Shown: positions 1 through 10,549, counted from the stretch's first letter. The stretch: DNA of 64,000 nucleotides from Blastomyces gilchristii SLH14081 (GCF_000003855.2 NW_003101680.1:2394815-2458814); one strand, 5' to 3'. Notes: generated by a model from the letters alone, not told the origin. Translations and numbers: made by a program.

Positions 1-243
1 TCTATACAACATCTTCTTGAAACAGAGAGAGCTGATAATGAAAGCAGAGATAGTAGAATCAGAGAAAGCAGAAGTAGTGAGAGTGAGAGTTACAGAAACA
101 GAGGTAGTGAGAGCGGGAGAATCAGACACAGGGACAAGTGTAGAAGATTGAGAGAAAGCAGTAGAGAAAGGAACAGAGAAGAGAGTAGCAGAGAAAGAAG
201 TGACAGAAGAGACAGAAAAAGATATGAAAGACTCAGTCACATA
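1..243 (+). pseudogene. Ser/Arg/Glu-rich coding remnant, open at the left edge
   Basis: Frame 1 is open from the window edge to a TAA at 244-246, 81 codons without a stop, which is unusual in this stop-ridden sequence. The product is dominated by Ser, Arg and Glu in SR, ES and RER steps. A low-complexity basic/acidic region like this occurs in gag proteins and in SR-type proteins, but I recognise no family. The frame continues downstream with several stops (to about 470), so this is probably the best-preserved part of a decayed gene whose start lies outside the window. The purine-rich bias may itself have protected it from C-to-T stops. Function unknown. Confidence 0.4.
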
Positions 244-246
244 TAA

Positions 247-1034
247 TACAGACAATTTCTTCATTATCACATTCTTTAAGTTCTCAATCAATGATTCAAT
301 ATTGAGTTCACTATTATCAGCAGATACAGATCTGTCAATACAGGAAGATTCTATATAAATAAAAACAAATATATCAGCATCTGCATCTATGTAAAATCAT
401 GTCAGAAAACACAATCAGAAGCTCACTGAGAAGAAAAAACAGTTAAGAATATACAAGAAGATGAAGAAGATATGCTATTCATGATAATACATTCTGACAA
501 TTATTAGAAGATAAACAAGTCCTGATCATATTTCATAACATATTACACTTACTGCTAATGAACTGCCTGATATGAGTACTACAATAACACTTATTGTGAG
601 AACAGAGAGTCATTGCCAGAAATGTATACAATGTAATAGATGAACAGATAGAAAGAGTTGAACAGAAGAAGAAGTAGAAATCTTGAAGAAGATAATAGCA
701 TTCAATGATGACAATGATGAAGAAGATGATTGAAGAATGGAAAAAGTTAGTGAATGAGAAGTGTAATATAGTAAAAGTTTCTTTGTGAGAGTGTATACAG
801 AACACTAGCTGAATCAGAGATAGATTACATAATTATGAAATACTAGTGACAAGCTAATCTGCATGAAGCTAGGGCATACAACATGGTCATGTTAGCGTGA
901 CTGAATCTGATGAGAGAGAATGTAATTCAGAAGAATATACAATTATCAGATAATAATGCAGCCGCTTCTGAACTTGCTTATGAATGTAAAGAAGTCATAG
1001 CAGCCACCAATTAATTTAGTGTACAGTATATAAG
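247..1034. other. unassigned decayed sequence
   Basis: No open frame with a recognisable domain. Short acidic stretches on the plus strand (about 660-730, rich in Glu, Asp and Asn codons) and a Cys-containing stretch near 570-640 suggest a mutated coding region continuing from the SR/ER-rich frame, but the family cannot be named. No LTR, TIR or TSD could be seen. Confidence 0.4.
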
Positions 1035-1035
1035 A

Positions 1036-1067
1036 AGCCGGCGTACGCCTGTAATCGTACGCTGGCT
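1036..1067. repeat. GC-rich inverted repeat (12-bp arms, 8-bp loop)
   Basis: Arms at 1036-1047 and 1056-1067 pair with one mismatch around an 8-base loop. They hold five CpG dinucleotides in a region where CpG is otherwise almost absent. The repeat lies just left of the point where family A sequence begins (1081), so it may mark an end of a different element or a junction. Confidence 0.6.
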
Positions 1068-3293
1068 CAAGCAACCTTTGAATCACAGATAGACATAGAT
1101 AAGTGTGATTTTAAGATTAAAAGTATAAAATATCTAGGCTTTATCATAGAAGCTGGTAAGAGAATCTGAATGAATTCTGAGAAGATCTCTACTATTCTTG
1201 AATAAAAGGTCTCATACACTGTGAAAGATGTATAAAGCTTTATCAGATTCACTAACTTCTATCAGCAATTTATACAGAACTTCTCAGATATCATGAAATT
1301 ACTTACAGAACTTACTAAGAAAGACTCAGTATTTCAATGATCAGCAGAAACTGAAGCTGTATTTATATAAATGAAGAAGATATTCATTAATATCTCTCTG
1401 CTGATAATATTCAATTCTGATTATAAGATAGTTGTTAAAGCTGATTTCTCTGACTATATCATAGAAGAAGCAATATTGTAATATGATGATAAAAGTATCT
1501 TATAATCATGTATCTTCATGTCTAAGAAACTGAGTTCTGCTGAATATAATTATAAGATCTATGATAAGAAACTTCTCACAATTATACACTATCTAGAAGA
1601 ATGAGACTCTGAACTCTGAAGTGTCTCTGAATTTAAGATAATTACAGATTACAAGAATCTCAAGTACTTTATTACTATTCATAAACTCACTGAATAACAG
1701 ATGTGATGATCTGAGTTCTTAAGCTACTTTCATTTTACAATACACTATCATTCTGACAGTCAGAACTCAATGACAGATGCTCTCTTATAATAAGAGTAAG
1801 ATATGCCTTTCAATGTAACAGACACCTGTTGAATGAATCAAGAACATCAGCTCTTAGATTCAAAGATATTAATTAATCAAGATAAAATAACTCATGACAC
1901 TATATACACTTCTCTGATTAGAACATCTTCTCTCTGAACTGATACTAACACTGATATCTTCACTTCTTCTACACTGAATGAATTGTGACATATAACAGCT
2001 CAAACTGATAAACTTCTTCAAACACTCACTGAAGCAGTATATCAAGAAGCACTCTGATTTCTCTCAGAACTATGTATAAGAATCAATATCTCAGAATGCT
2101 TAATCAATGACAATAACACTCTGCAATTCTGTAAACAATGTTAGATTTCTCATTTCAAACTCTTACACACTCAGATAATGCAAGAGATGCATGATTCTTA
2201 TATAACTGATTATTCAGATTATAAATAACTGTATTAAATGATCTCTTAAGAGTTCTACTGACCTAAGATATTGAACAGTATCAGACATTTCATCTGAAAC
2301 TGTAACTGTTGTTTCTTCATCATCTTATGAAAGAACTGTAGAAAAGATCTGCTGAAATCACTTAATATCTCTGATAGAATCTGATAAAATATGATAATTA
2401 ACTTCACTATTAATCTCTCTGAGAGTAAGAGTTATAGAAACATTCTGATCATCATGAACTAATTGAGTAAGAGTGTAATATTAAAATCTTATAATAAGAT
2501 AAATACTGAATAAGTTGCTGAAGCTTTTCTACAGAGCTCATTCTATCAGATATATGAATTGCTGAGATTCATAGTATCAGATCAGAGCTGTCAATTCAGG
2601 AGCACTTTCTGAACAAGAATCTATCAAGTTCTTAAGATTATATATCATTTATCACTTATTTATCACTCTGAAACTGATAATGCATCAGAATAGATAATTC
2701 AGACTGTAAAGAATTATCTTCATAAGTTCTATAATCACTTATAAGATGATTAATATAATCTTCTTCTATATACAGAGATTACTATCAATGATTGAGATGC
2801 TATTTCAACAGATATAAGCCTGTTCTTTCTTATACACAGTTATCACATGAAAGTGTTAAATCTTCTAAAGATTATACAGTTCACACTGACTCTCTGCAGT
2901 CTGATTTAGATTGCTGATAATATAATAATAAAGCTCTGAGACACTCATGACTGAGCAGAAGCCTTCATGACAAGCACTAAACAAGATCAAGAGAACTGAA
3001 TTAATGTTTATCAAGATCTCACTGAGCAATATAAGATAGAAGATCTGATATGATTGAATCTTAAGAACATACAAATCACATATCTATCTTGTATGCTAGA
3101 TGATCACCATGTCAAGTATAAAGTGATAGAAGTTCTAGATAGTCACAACTACTGTCTTAACACATTATCAGAGATTTATAATGTCTTTCATACAAGCTTG
3201 CTCTGCTGCACTATTATCAATTCATTCTCTTATCAACTGACTTCTGACTAACAGCTGTCAGAGATCATAGAAGAAGATAATGAACTTGAATAA

Positions 3294-3430
3294 GAGATTG
3301 AAGATATTCTTGATAAGAGACTCTGCGGCCGTGGCTAATAATATCTTGTGAAATGAGTCAGCTATGATCACTTAACCTGAACTCTGAGCTCTGTGTTATC
3401 TGAGACAGCAGCTCTTGATCAATGGAAACT
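3294..3430 (+). pseudogene. chromodomain at the integrase C-terminus of A1
   Basis: The plus frame reads EIEDILDKR, then after two stops YLVK, stop, VSYDHLT, stop, TLSSVL and AALDQW. This is the chromodomain arrangement of fungal chromoviruses (…EILD.R…YLVKW.GY…TWE…L…). The domain binds methylated histone H3 and steers integration to heterochromatin in known chromoviruses. Here it is broken by stops at the expected Trp and Arg positions. Equivalent remnants occur at about 12957-13090 (A2), 34432-34560 (A5) and, on the minus strand, about 49930-50060 (A4). Confidence 0.8.
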
Positions 3431-3473
3431 ACGCGCCCGCGACTCTATATCACTTGTGAAAAGAAGAGGCTAA

Positions 3474-3743
3474 TGTGGCAGACTGTGCTCAATCAATCAT
3501 ATAGACTATTTCATTACACTTCACAGATTTCATTATAAGCTTCAATTCTCAGTTGCTGATTCTCAGCTGAAAAACTCATAAAATTCCTATTCTTCTGCCC
3601 TGAAGCTTCACTGTATACACATATAAATACTCACTTCAATCACTGATTCTCACACTTTCTCTTTCTTTCCTTCTCTAATATTTTTCACTTTGTTATATAA
3701 GACCTATATATTATACTGATCTATTCGGTGTAGGTCTCTTACA
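3474..3743 (+). repeat. A1 3' LTR, short type (270 bp)
   Basis: Starts TGTGGC and ends CTCTTACA, matching the LTR pair of A4 (49608-49877 and 55045-55314) in length and sequence. The last 80 bp carry a pyrimidine-rich CTTTCTCTTTC segment and a TATATAAG-type box. Confidence 0.85.
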
Positions 3744-4563
3744 CTATGTTATAGAAGAAGCTATATTATAATATGATAATAAAGATGTCTTATAATCATG
3801 CACTTTTATATTTAAGAAACTAAGTCTAACTGAATGCAATTATGAGATCTATAATAAGAAACTTCTTACAATTATACACTTTCTAGAAGAATGAGATTCT
3901 AAACTTTAAAGTGTCTTTAAATTTGAGATAATCACAGATTATAAGAATCTCAAGTATTTTATAATTACTTATAAGCTTACTGAACATCAGATGTAATAAT
4001 CTGAGTTATTAAGCTGTTTTCATTTCACTATACACTATCATTCTAATAGCTAGAACTTGATGACAGATGCTCTCTTAGAATAAGAGCAAGATATGTCTTT
4101 CAATGTAATAGACACTTATTGAATGAACTGAGAACACTAACTTCTAGATCTGAAGATATTAGTTGATCAAGATGAAACAATTTATAACACTATATATACT
4201 TCTCTGATTAGAACACTCTCTCTCTGAACTATCACTGATACTGATACTGACACTGACACTGACACTGATACTAATACTGATATCTCAACTTCTCTTAAAT
4301 CTACACTGAATGAATTATAGTATATAATAGCTTAAATTAATAAACTTCTTCAAGTACTCACTGAAGTAGTATATTAAGAAGCACTCTGATTTCTCTCAGA
4401 ACTATATATAAGAACTAACATTTCAGAATACTCAATGAATGATAATAATACTCTGTGATTCTATAAATGATGTTAAGTCTCTTACTCTGAAATCTTACAC
4501 ACTCAGATAATATAAGAGATGCATGATTTATATATAACTGATCACTTAGATTATAAGTAATTG
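3744..4563 (+). mobile_element. A2, left part (RNase H to integrase start), interrupted by hAT
   Basis: Restarts family A RNase H sequence directly after the A1 LTR and runs to 4563, where the hAT transposon interrupts it. The sequence resumes at 11888 with the correct next residues of the integrase region. All frames carry stops. A degenerate ACTGAY hexamer array lies at about 4222-4285 in the RNase H-integrase spacer; the same spacer shows similar but shorter arrays in other copies (for example near 44964), so this stretch is expansion-prone. Confidence 0.85.
4556..4563. repeat. 8-bp target-site duplication (left) of the hAT
   Basis: AGTAATTG here and again at 11888-11895, directly flanking matching terminal inverted repeats that begin TAGACTG. 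Joining the outer flanks restores continuous family A sequence, which proves the insertion. Confidence 0.9.
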
Positions 4564-6066
4564 TAGACTGGCCGGCGGGACCATGAATTTCACATTTGGT
4601 TTCATTTGATCTGGTCTCATACATTTCTTGACGTGAGTCTCACCAGGACCAAGCCTCAAAAAAATCTGAAAATGAACTATTTCTGAGAGAAATGATGTGA
4701 AAAATGACCAGATTTAATTCAAGAACAGTGAAATAAGAGTAATTTCTCAGGATAAACTGTGAAAGATGATCATTCTTTCAAAATCAGAATGAGACTGAGA
4801 CTGAAGATTAAAATCAGTCTCATTCAGTTCATTCAGTGATTGCTTATATAATCAGAATTTGATAATGATTATTGATAATGCTCATGAAATAACTAAATAC
4901 ATTCTTGTATAAGTTTATTCTTCACTTTCTCATGAAAACTACACTTCTCTGATATACTGTGATCAGAGGTATTAAACTGTCTGATAATTCCATGTTTTAT
5001 AATCATGAGTTTCTTGATTGTTTCTCCTTGTAATTGTCTCTGATGATAGTGATAAATATCTTAACTTGAGTTGAACTTTCACTTCATTCTCACCCCTGTC
5101 AATGAAATTATCAGAATATCACATATCATCAGTGCAACAGTTGAATATGTACTCTCAACAATTTTTCATAACTCTAGAATTGATTTGATGTATAAATTCA
5201 TTGAATCATCTTGAAGATAGCAGTCAAATTCAGTTTTATAAGTATGTAGTTTTGCCTGATTTTCAGTTGTAATCAATGTATATAAGTTCTGTTTCAAAGT
5301 TAGTATTATAGTTCTATATAATATGAAGTGTTATCAAAGATCATTACTTACTAGAGAATTGTATTTCACTATCTTCACATCTCAAACATCTGCTTGTTCA
5401 AATCTCTGATAGTTAACATTGTAGTAGTCTCAGACTAATTTAATATATAAGTCTTGTTTCTTCTCTATCTAATCTTGAGAAGTGTAGATATTAACTCAAC
5501 AGAAGAGATCTAGTAGAGCTGCTATAGCATAGTACTCTGCAAAAGATTGTTCAGTTTTGCTGTAGTAATATGCCAGTTTATCTCTTACAGTAATAATAGC
5601 CTGCACTATAGTATTATCTCAGACTGAATTTCTTTTTAAGTGATTCAACTGCTTCTCAAGATGAGTAAATAAACTGTTATACACTCATCAGACTGACTAC
5701 AGCATTGATGTATGAGTAATTGAGACTGTCTTTATTATCTTATAAAACTGAAACAGTAAATCAATCACATATTTCAACTGAGTTCACTTCATATCAGAAA
5801 GTTTCAATATCTGAATCTTTTCTCAATCAGAGTGTTACACTCAATGATCAATCATCTGATACAATTGAAGAGTCTGAACAGTCATCTCATATGTTGAACT
5901 TCATCATATTCTAACATTCTGTATCATATTCAGTGATGTGACTGATTTGTTTATTTATTGAATATCATGAAATCATTGTTATTATTTAGAGAAGGTATAA
6001 ATTGCATTAGCAATGTTTCAAATCTGTGATATTTAAATTATTAGTCAATCTATTCAAAATTAACAG

Positions 6067-6114
6067 TAGTGTTATCAAAAAGTGTTATTAAAAAGCAATA
6101 TTAAAAAGTGTTAT
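6067..6114 (-). repeat. 13-bp tandem repeat, about four units of TTTTTRATAACAC
   Basis: On the minus strand TTTTTRATAACAC recurs about four times back to back, one unit more diverged. Single or double units of the same motif recur at about 5325, 6955, 8530, 8810, 9838, 10463 and 18090, always on the strand of the local gene where one is recognised. Confidence 0.7.
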
Positions 6115-6310
6115 TAAAAAACATTATCTTTTACAAAGTGAATGTAAAAGTTACTTGAGTAATCACTTTCATCTTATTCTCATCTCAAGAATCAGTCATC
6201 TCATTATTCTTCATCTTGATATTAAGATTCTTTATCAGTGTTTACATTACAAGTTAAACCACATGAGCAATGCAGAGAATATGACCTTGTTTATCATTTC
6301 AGGAATGCAA

Positions 6311-6410
6311 NNNNNNNNNNNNNNNNNNNNNNNNNNNNNNNNNNNNNNNNNNNNNNNNNNNNNNNNNNNNNNNNNNNNNNNNNNNNNNNNNNNNNNNNNN
6401 NNNNNNNNNN
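6311..6410. other. assembly gap (100 N)
   Basis: A run of exactly 100 N inside the hAT transposase region; the round size suggests a gap of unknown true length. Confidence 0.99.
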
Positions 6411-7450
6411 ATTTTTGCTCCAAGCTCTTCATCATAGTATAGTTATTCACAGCATTATCAGTTGTAATTGTAAGAAGACTGAGACTAATATCTCAATAGT
6501 CATTTTTAATCACAGTTATTAATATCTCTGTTATATAATCTGCAGTATGACTACTGATCAATGATTCAAATTCAATTAATGTCTCTTAATAAGTTCAGTT
6601 CTCATCAATGTAATAACATGTAACTCTTATAAATGTAAGATTATTTGTACTAGTCTATGCATTCACTGTGAGAGACACTCTTTGATAATTCTTTAACTCT
6701 AATTCTAGATGTTGTATATTGACTTTGTAGTATGTCTTGAGATTGAACTGAAGACAGAATTGATATAAAATATGAAGATTTGAATTAAGCATTTGAAGAA
6801 GTGTTCAGAATTCAGAGTTTTCAATTGATCAAAGAGAAAGATTCAGAGATATATATATACAAAGTAATTGTTCACAGAAGTTATCAGATGAGAGTTGTGA
6901 AATCAGAGTACTGATATATAGTCATTTTCACATGATTTTCTTCAAATTAGAAAGTTAGTATTATCAAAAATCATTATCTGATAGAGTAACTTATCAGCTC
7001 AGTAGTAATCTTCTGATTATTTTTCTTTTATTGTCTGCATTCTGATAACTTCAGATATCAGGAAATTTCTTCAGAGTCATGATCAGTTCATAATGAATAT
7101 TTCTGAATAGAGTTGCAGTGATTATAGCAGAGAGATGACTCTTCAGTAATCTACAATACAATTTGTTAATAATTATTTCATAGTTCATCTCAGTGTTTAT
7201 ATTGAGTTTTTCATAAATTTCATAACCTGGAATCAGATGTGAAGAATAAAGTGATCATTTATTATAATTGAAAGAGAGCATTCTGTATTGAATTGTAAAT
7301 AATATAGACTTTGTGATTCACAGTGATTTCTTGAAGAGTTTGTGAATCTTCAATAGAAGTAAAAGAAGTGAAAGAAGTGAATTCAGAAGATATGATAATA
7401 ATTTAAGAAAGATGACAATTTATTTTCAATAACTGATCACTGATGTGTGT

Positions 7451-8108
7451 AAGAAGAATTAATATAAGAGAAAATAATCTTGTTTCTTAGCTTAGTTATA
7501 ATTTTAGTACTAACTCAGATTGAATATCATTAATGTATAAAAGTAAATAAACAATCTTAATTAATCTCTGTCATATTTCTTGAAATATATTAATATTGTG
7601 AAAGAGAGTGTTACTAAATTGTGTTATCAGATGATATTATTAAAAATATATTAATAATTGTGAATATCAATGTTGAAAAAATGTTAATACTTATATATTA
7701 TAGATATATATATATATATATATTATTTCTAACTTGATTACAACTTGTACAATAATTTTTAAAAACTCAAAATTAATTTAAGAAGAATTAATATAAGAGA
7801 AAATAATCTTGTTTCTTAGCTTAGTTATAATTTTAGTACTAACTCAGATTGAATATCATTAATGTATAAAAGTAAATAAACAATCTTAATTAATCTCTGT
7901 CATATTTCTTGAAATATATTAATATTGTGAAAGAGAGTGTTACTAAATTGTGTTATCAGATGATATTATTAAAAATATATTAATAATTGTGAATATCAAT
8001 GTTGAAAAAATGTTAATACTTATATATTATAGATATATATATATATATATATTATTTCTAACTTGATTACAACTTGTACAATAATTTTTAAAAACTCAAA
8101 ATTAATTT
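7451..8108. repeat. perfect-looking 329-bp tandem duplication
   Basis: 7451-7779 is repeated head to tail at 7780-8108. I found no difference between the copies by eye, including the TA-dinucleotide run near 7713 and 8042. It lies between the hAT transposase and the captured region. The unit is below the length at which RIP usually recognises duplications, so it could be a recent event or an assembly artefact. Confidence 0.85.
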
Positions 8109-8199
8109 CAATTATTAATAATTATGAACTTACAACTAACTAATATAAAAAGAAAAAAACTTTTTCTACTTATCATCTTTCTACTCTTTCTCATTCTTC

Positions 8200-8960
8200 T
8201 TATTATTCTTTATAATTTACTTCTCATTCTTCTTCTTCTTCTTCTTCTTCTTATCTGAGATGATAATCATCTCAAAATCTCTCTTCACTGTTCTCTCAGA
8301 GAAGGGTTCTCACTGCTTCCTCTTAGCCAGATCAATCTGTATCTCAAAATCTCACATTTTCTGATCTGCTGTCTCAGGTTTCACTTCAGCAGTAAGCAGA
8401 TTAGTATGCTCAGAGAGTAGAGCTGTCTTCTCAATATTCTGAATCATAGAGCACATTCAAGACCTGAATAAGGCCTTAATTTCCTTCTCTTCTGTCAGCT
8501 TCTGCTAATCAATTAGAGAACAGAAGTATTATTAAAAATTATTATCTCTCAATAAATAAAAAACTTATCAGTTTTAACTTCTTTATCTCTCACTTTAACA
8601 CTCTCTTAATCTTCTTCTATTATCACTTATTTACAGTAACACTCTTCTTCTCTCTCTCTCTCTTTATCTTAATCTTAAATCATTCTCAGAACTTCTTCTG
8701 ATTTCATTACTACTGTATAAGACTCTTCACTGTCTTCTTCTTCAATCTCTCACAGACAGTGTTATTCACATTATTTCTATACTTAGTTCAGTCTAAATCT
8801 ATCAGAAGTATTACTTAAAATTGTTATCATTCTACTCTCTTACAGAGTCTTTTCAAGGCATTATAATATATCTTACAATTTGTCTTCTCTCACTTGAATA
8901 TCTTCTTCTTCTCTCTCTTCAATCTGTGACAGTACTCACGCGTCTTAATAATCTGCAGAA
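8200..8960 (-). pseudogene. unassigned basic/coiled-coil coding remnant
   Basis: On the minus strand a frame at about 8520-8220 reads EEKEIKALFRS, then IEKTALLSEHTNLLTAEV, IQIDLAKRKQ and a terminal Lys run from a (CTT)n tract, interrupted by TGA codons at likely Arg positions. The upstream part (8960-8560) is Lys/Arg/Glu-rich and contains two copies of the intron-like motif (about 8530 and 8810). Helical E/K-rich tails of this style occur at the C-terminus of fungal pogo/Fot-type transposases, but I see no DDE domain, so the assignment is only a suggestion. It could equally be a second hAT gene or captured host sequence. Confidence 0.35.
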
Positions 8961-9045
8961 TCACAGAATATTTAAAGAGAAATAACATAATTGATTTCAG
9001 TGAGTATTGAAGAGAGATAAAGACAGAAGAGGCAGTCAGAAATAA

Positions 9046-9135
9046 TATGATAATAATGATAATAATAATAATAATAATGATAATAATAGTGATGATAGTA
9101 ATGATGATGATAATAATAATGATAATAATAATAAT
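9046..9135. repeat. GATAAT/AAT microsatellite
   Basis: About 90 bases of AAT units with interspersed GAT, between the minus-strand remnant and the histone-like gene. It resembles the (AAT)n tails of the LINE and SINEs here but has no matching 3' sequence next to it. Confidence 0.8.
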
Positions 9136-9622
9136 GAAAGAGAAAGTGCATTGAAATATATTACTAACTTATCAAATATAAAGAGACTTAAAGAAAATAT
9201 TAACAGCTTTCAGTAATGTATAGAAACAGCTACAATGTTGTATAATAACATTATCTTCATTCAATACATACACTGTTAATATTCTTTATATGCAGTTATT
9301 ATATAATCTGTATCAGAGATACATGCAGAAAACAGATCTTTATTACTAGAATAAATGATTGCAGCAATTCTCTGTTTTTATATTATAAAGATAAGTTATT
9401 CTCATTTCTTTCTTCTCTCTTTTCTCTTCTTCAATCAATCACTAATTTCAAGCTGATATGAAAACTATTAAAACACTCTCAGAAACTCTCAAATTGAAGA
9501 GTATAGACTAATCAAATTTCAAATGCAGAAGAAATTAAATTATCTTCTATAGATTCAATTACTTATCTCTTCTCAAATAAAACAGCAGTTGCATTCCTTC
9601 CCTCCTCTCAATTAAACAAAAC
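9136..9622. other. upstream region of the histone-like gene, no feature recognised
   Basis: No coding frame or repeat could be recognised. A pyrimidine-rich stretch (about 9400-9435 and 9595-9612) just precedes the first ATG at 9623 and could be a promoter or leader remnant of the gene that follows. Confidence 0.35.
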
Positions 9623-10201
9623 ATGGCTCATGAAAAGCGAGTACCACATCAGATCATAATGATCAACACAACCTCAGCACACAGGGCTGCATATGCACAG
9701 TGTATGCTGAACTGAGAGACTGTGTGAGTTATGAACCAGCAGCAGCATCTCAGAAAGAGCTGTGCAGCATGAAAAAGCTGCAACTCTTGATCATATATGC
9801 AGAGAATGAATTATCATAGTAAGTATATATGTATTGAAGTAACACTTTTTAATAACACTCAGTCTCTGATATAATAAAAATAGAGTCTCTTCATGAGATT
9901 CATTTCTATCAGAAGTCAGAGAATCTTATATTTCTTAAGATCATCTTCACACATCTTATTCATGAAATCAATGAAGAAAATCATCAATTTCAGTGTTTTA
10001 CTCTTGATATTATTCAAGTGGCAGCAGAGTTCATTCTGATCACACTTTTTAAATATATATTTTCTAATTATTCATATTTATATAGATATATACTGATTAT
10101 TTATTAGATAATATTAAGATAATAACTTATCACAGCTGTGTTACTCTCACTGTGAGAAATACACAGTTAATAATAAACATTGTAAAGACTCTGAGAAGTG
10201 A
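9623..10201 (+). pseudogene. histone H3-family gene (possibly CenH3), decayed, inside the hAT
   Basis: H3 proteins form the nucleosome core with H4. The central exon (9863 to about 10053) reads LHEIHFYQKSENL, K..F..LIHEI, then FQ, IIQVAAEFILITLF; spacing and identities follow the H3 alpha-N, alpha-1 and alpha-2 helices (L.EI..YQKS, L..EI, FQ, Q.A.E..L..LF). After a probable second intron, 10136-10201 reads LC..H....TV..K in register with the H3 loop-2/alpha-3 region. Intron 1 (9819-9862) has GTAAGT and CAG borders, and removing it joins the ATG frame (9623-9818) exactly to the core frame. Exon 1 has four TGA codons, and one stretch (AA, stop, KS) matches the AARKS of H3 tails. Arg codons have become His or stop, as expected from CpG decay. 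The tail is about 23 residues longer than canonical H3, so a centromeric variant is possible. Three residues are missing before FQ. Confidence 0.72.
9819..9862 (+). other. probable spliceosomal intron 1 of the H3-like gene (44 bp)
   Basis: Begins GTAAGTATAT and ends CACTCAG, with AATAAC 13 bases before the end as a branch-site candidate. It contains the recurrent TAACACTTTTTAATAACAC motif. Phase 1 on both sides keeps the reading frame. Confidence 0.6.
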
Positions 10202-10549
10202 GTATTTTAAGAGTGCTGCAGCTCTGTGATCTTGATTTTTTTTTATTTTTATTTTTTATTTTTTTATTTTTCTTTTCTTTTTTTTTTTTTTTTCTTTCTC
10301 TTTCTTTCTCTTTTTTTCTTTCTCTTCTTTTTTTCTTTCTCTTTTTTTTTTTTTTATTGTGATTTTTTCTTATTGTTTTATTTTTTATTTTTTTGTTATT
10401 TTTTATATTTTATATTTTTTTTTAATTAAAATGATATTGATTATAATCTGTGTTCAGAAAAGTAATAATATTTGATAACACTCTCTGTTAAATTTTCAAC
10501 AAATGAGTACTATGTTATGATATTATGTAAGTGAGAAATGATTTCATGA
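10202..10549. repeat. long T-rich tract (10220-10425) and flank
   Basis: About 200 bases that are nearly all T with scattered C, A and G. It gives a spurious Phe-rich open frame and is not coding. The following bases to 10535 hold one intron-like motif (about 10463), and 10536-10549 is the left TSD of SINE-1a. Confidence 0.8.

Larger units (their letters stand above)
1081..3743 (+). mobile_element. A1: 5'-truncated Ty3/gypsy chromovirus (family A)
   Basis: Begins abruptly inside RT and keeps the C-terminal RT, RNase H (about 1330-1800), integrase core (about 2250-2850), chromodomain (from 3294) and 3' LTR (3474-3743). Identity comes from the in-frame pattern after ignoring stops: an RNase H region with ITDYKNLKYF-type residues, an integrase core ending in an ETD-x-ASE context, and a chromodomain with EIEDILDKR and YLVK..VSYDHLT. 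About twenty TGA/TAA codons sit where related copies or the family expect Trp or Arg, so it is dead. The left truncation has no visible TSD. It abuts A2 at 3744, another copy of the same family, so A1 probably inserted into A2 or recombined with it. Confidence 0.85.
4893..7400 (-). pseudogene. hAT transposase, decayed
   Basis: Would encode the hAT DDE transposase that cuts and pastes the element. Seen on the minus strand: a segment at about 5575-5400 reading YYSKTEQ, AEYYAIAALLD, then IEKKQDLYIKL, matching the typical hAT stretch before the dimerisation domain. A C-terminal segment at about 5200-5000 reads ILE, KIVESTY, then DIYHYHQRQLQGETI, the usual hAT dimerisation end, stopping at TAG 4893-4895. 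A likely intron begins with GTAAGT near 5343 and contains TACTAAC; skipping it to an AG near 5260 restores frame. The N-terminal part is only partly readable, partly lost in the gap 6311-6410, and its start is not determined. Multiple TGA/TAA codons make it inactive. Confidence 0.75.

Noticed and set aside
1081..3470. An altered genetic code (TGA read as Trp or Arg)
   Set aside because: TAA and TAG occur at the same Arg/Trp positions, copies differ in which sites are stops, and the changes fit C-to-T/G-to-A decay.
4564..4680. Mutator-like element with a 10-bp TSD
   Set aside because: A 10-bp repeat can be drawn at the large element, but the MITE fits only an 8-bp TSD with TA at the element ends, and the transposase remnant is hAT-like.
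5720..5914. 64-codon plus-strand open frame
   Set aside because: It lies antisense to the hAT transposase and shows no family; most likely a shadow frame.
10226..10429. 67-codon Phe-rich open frame
   Set aside because: It is the translation of a T-rich tract and has no other support.
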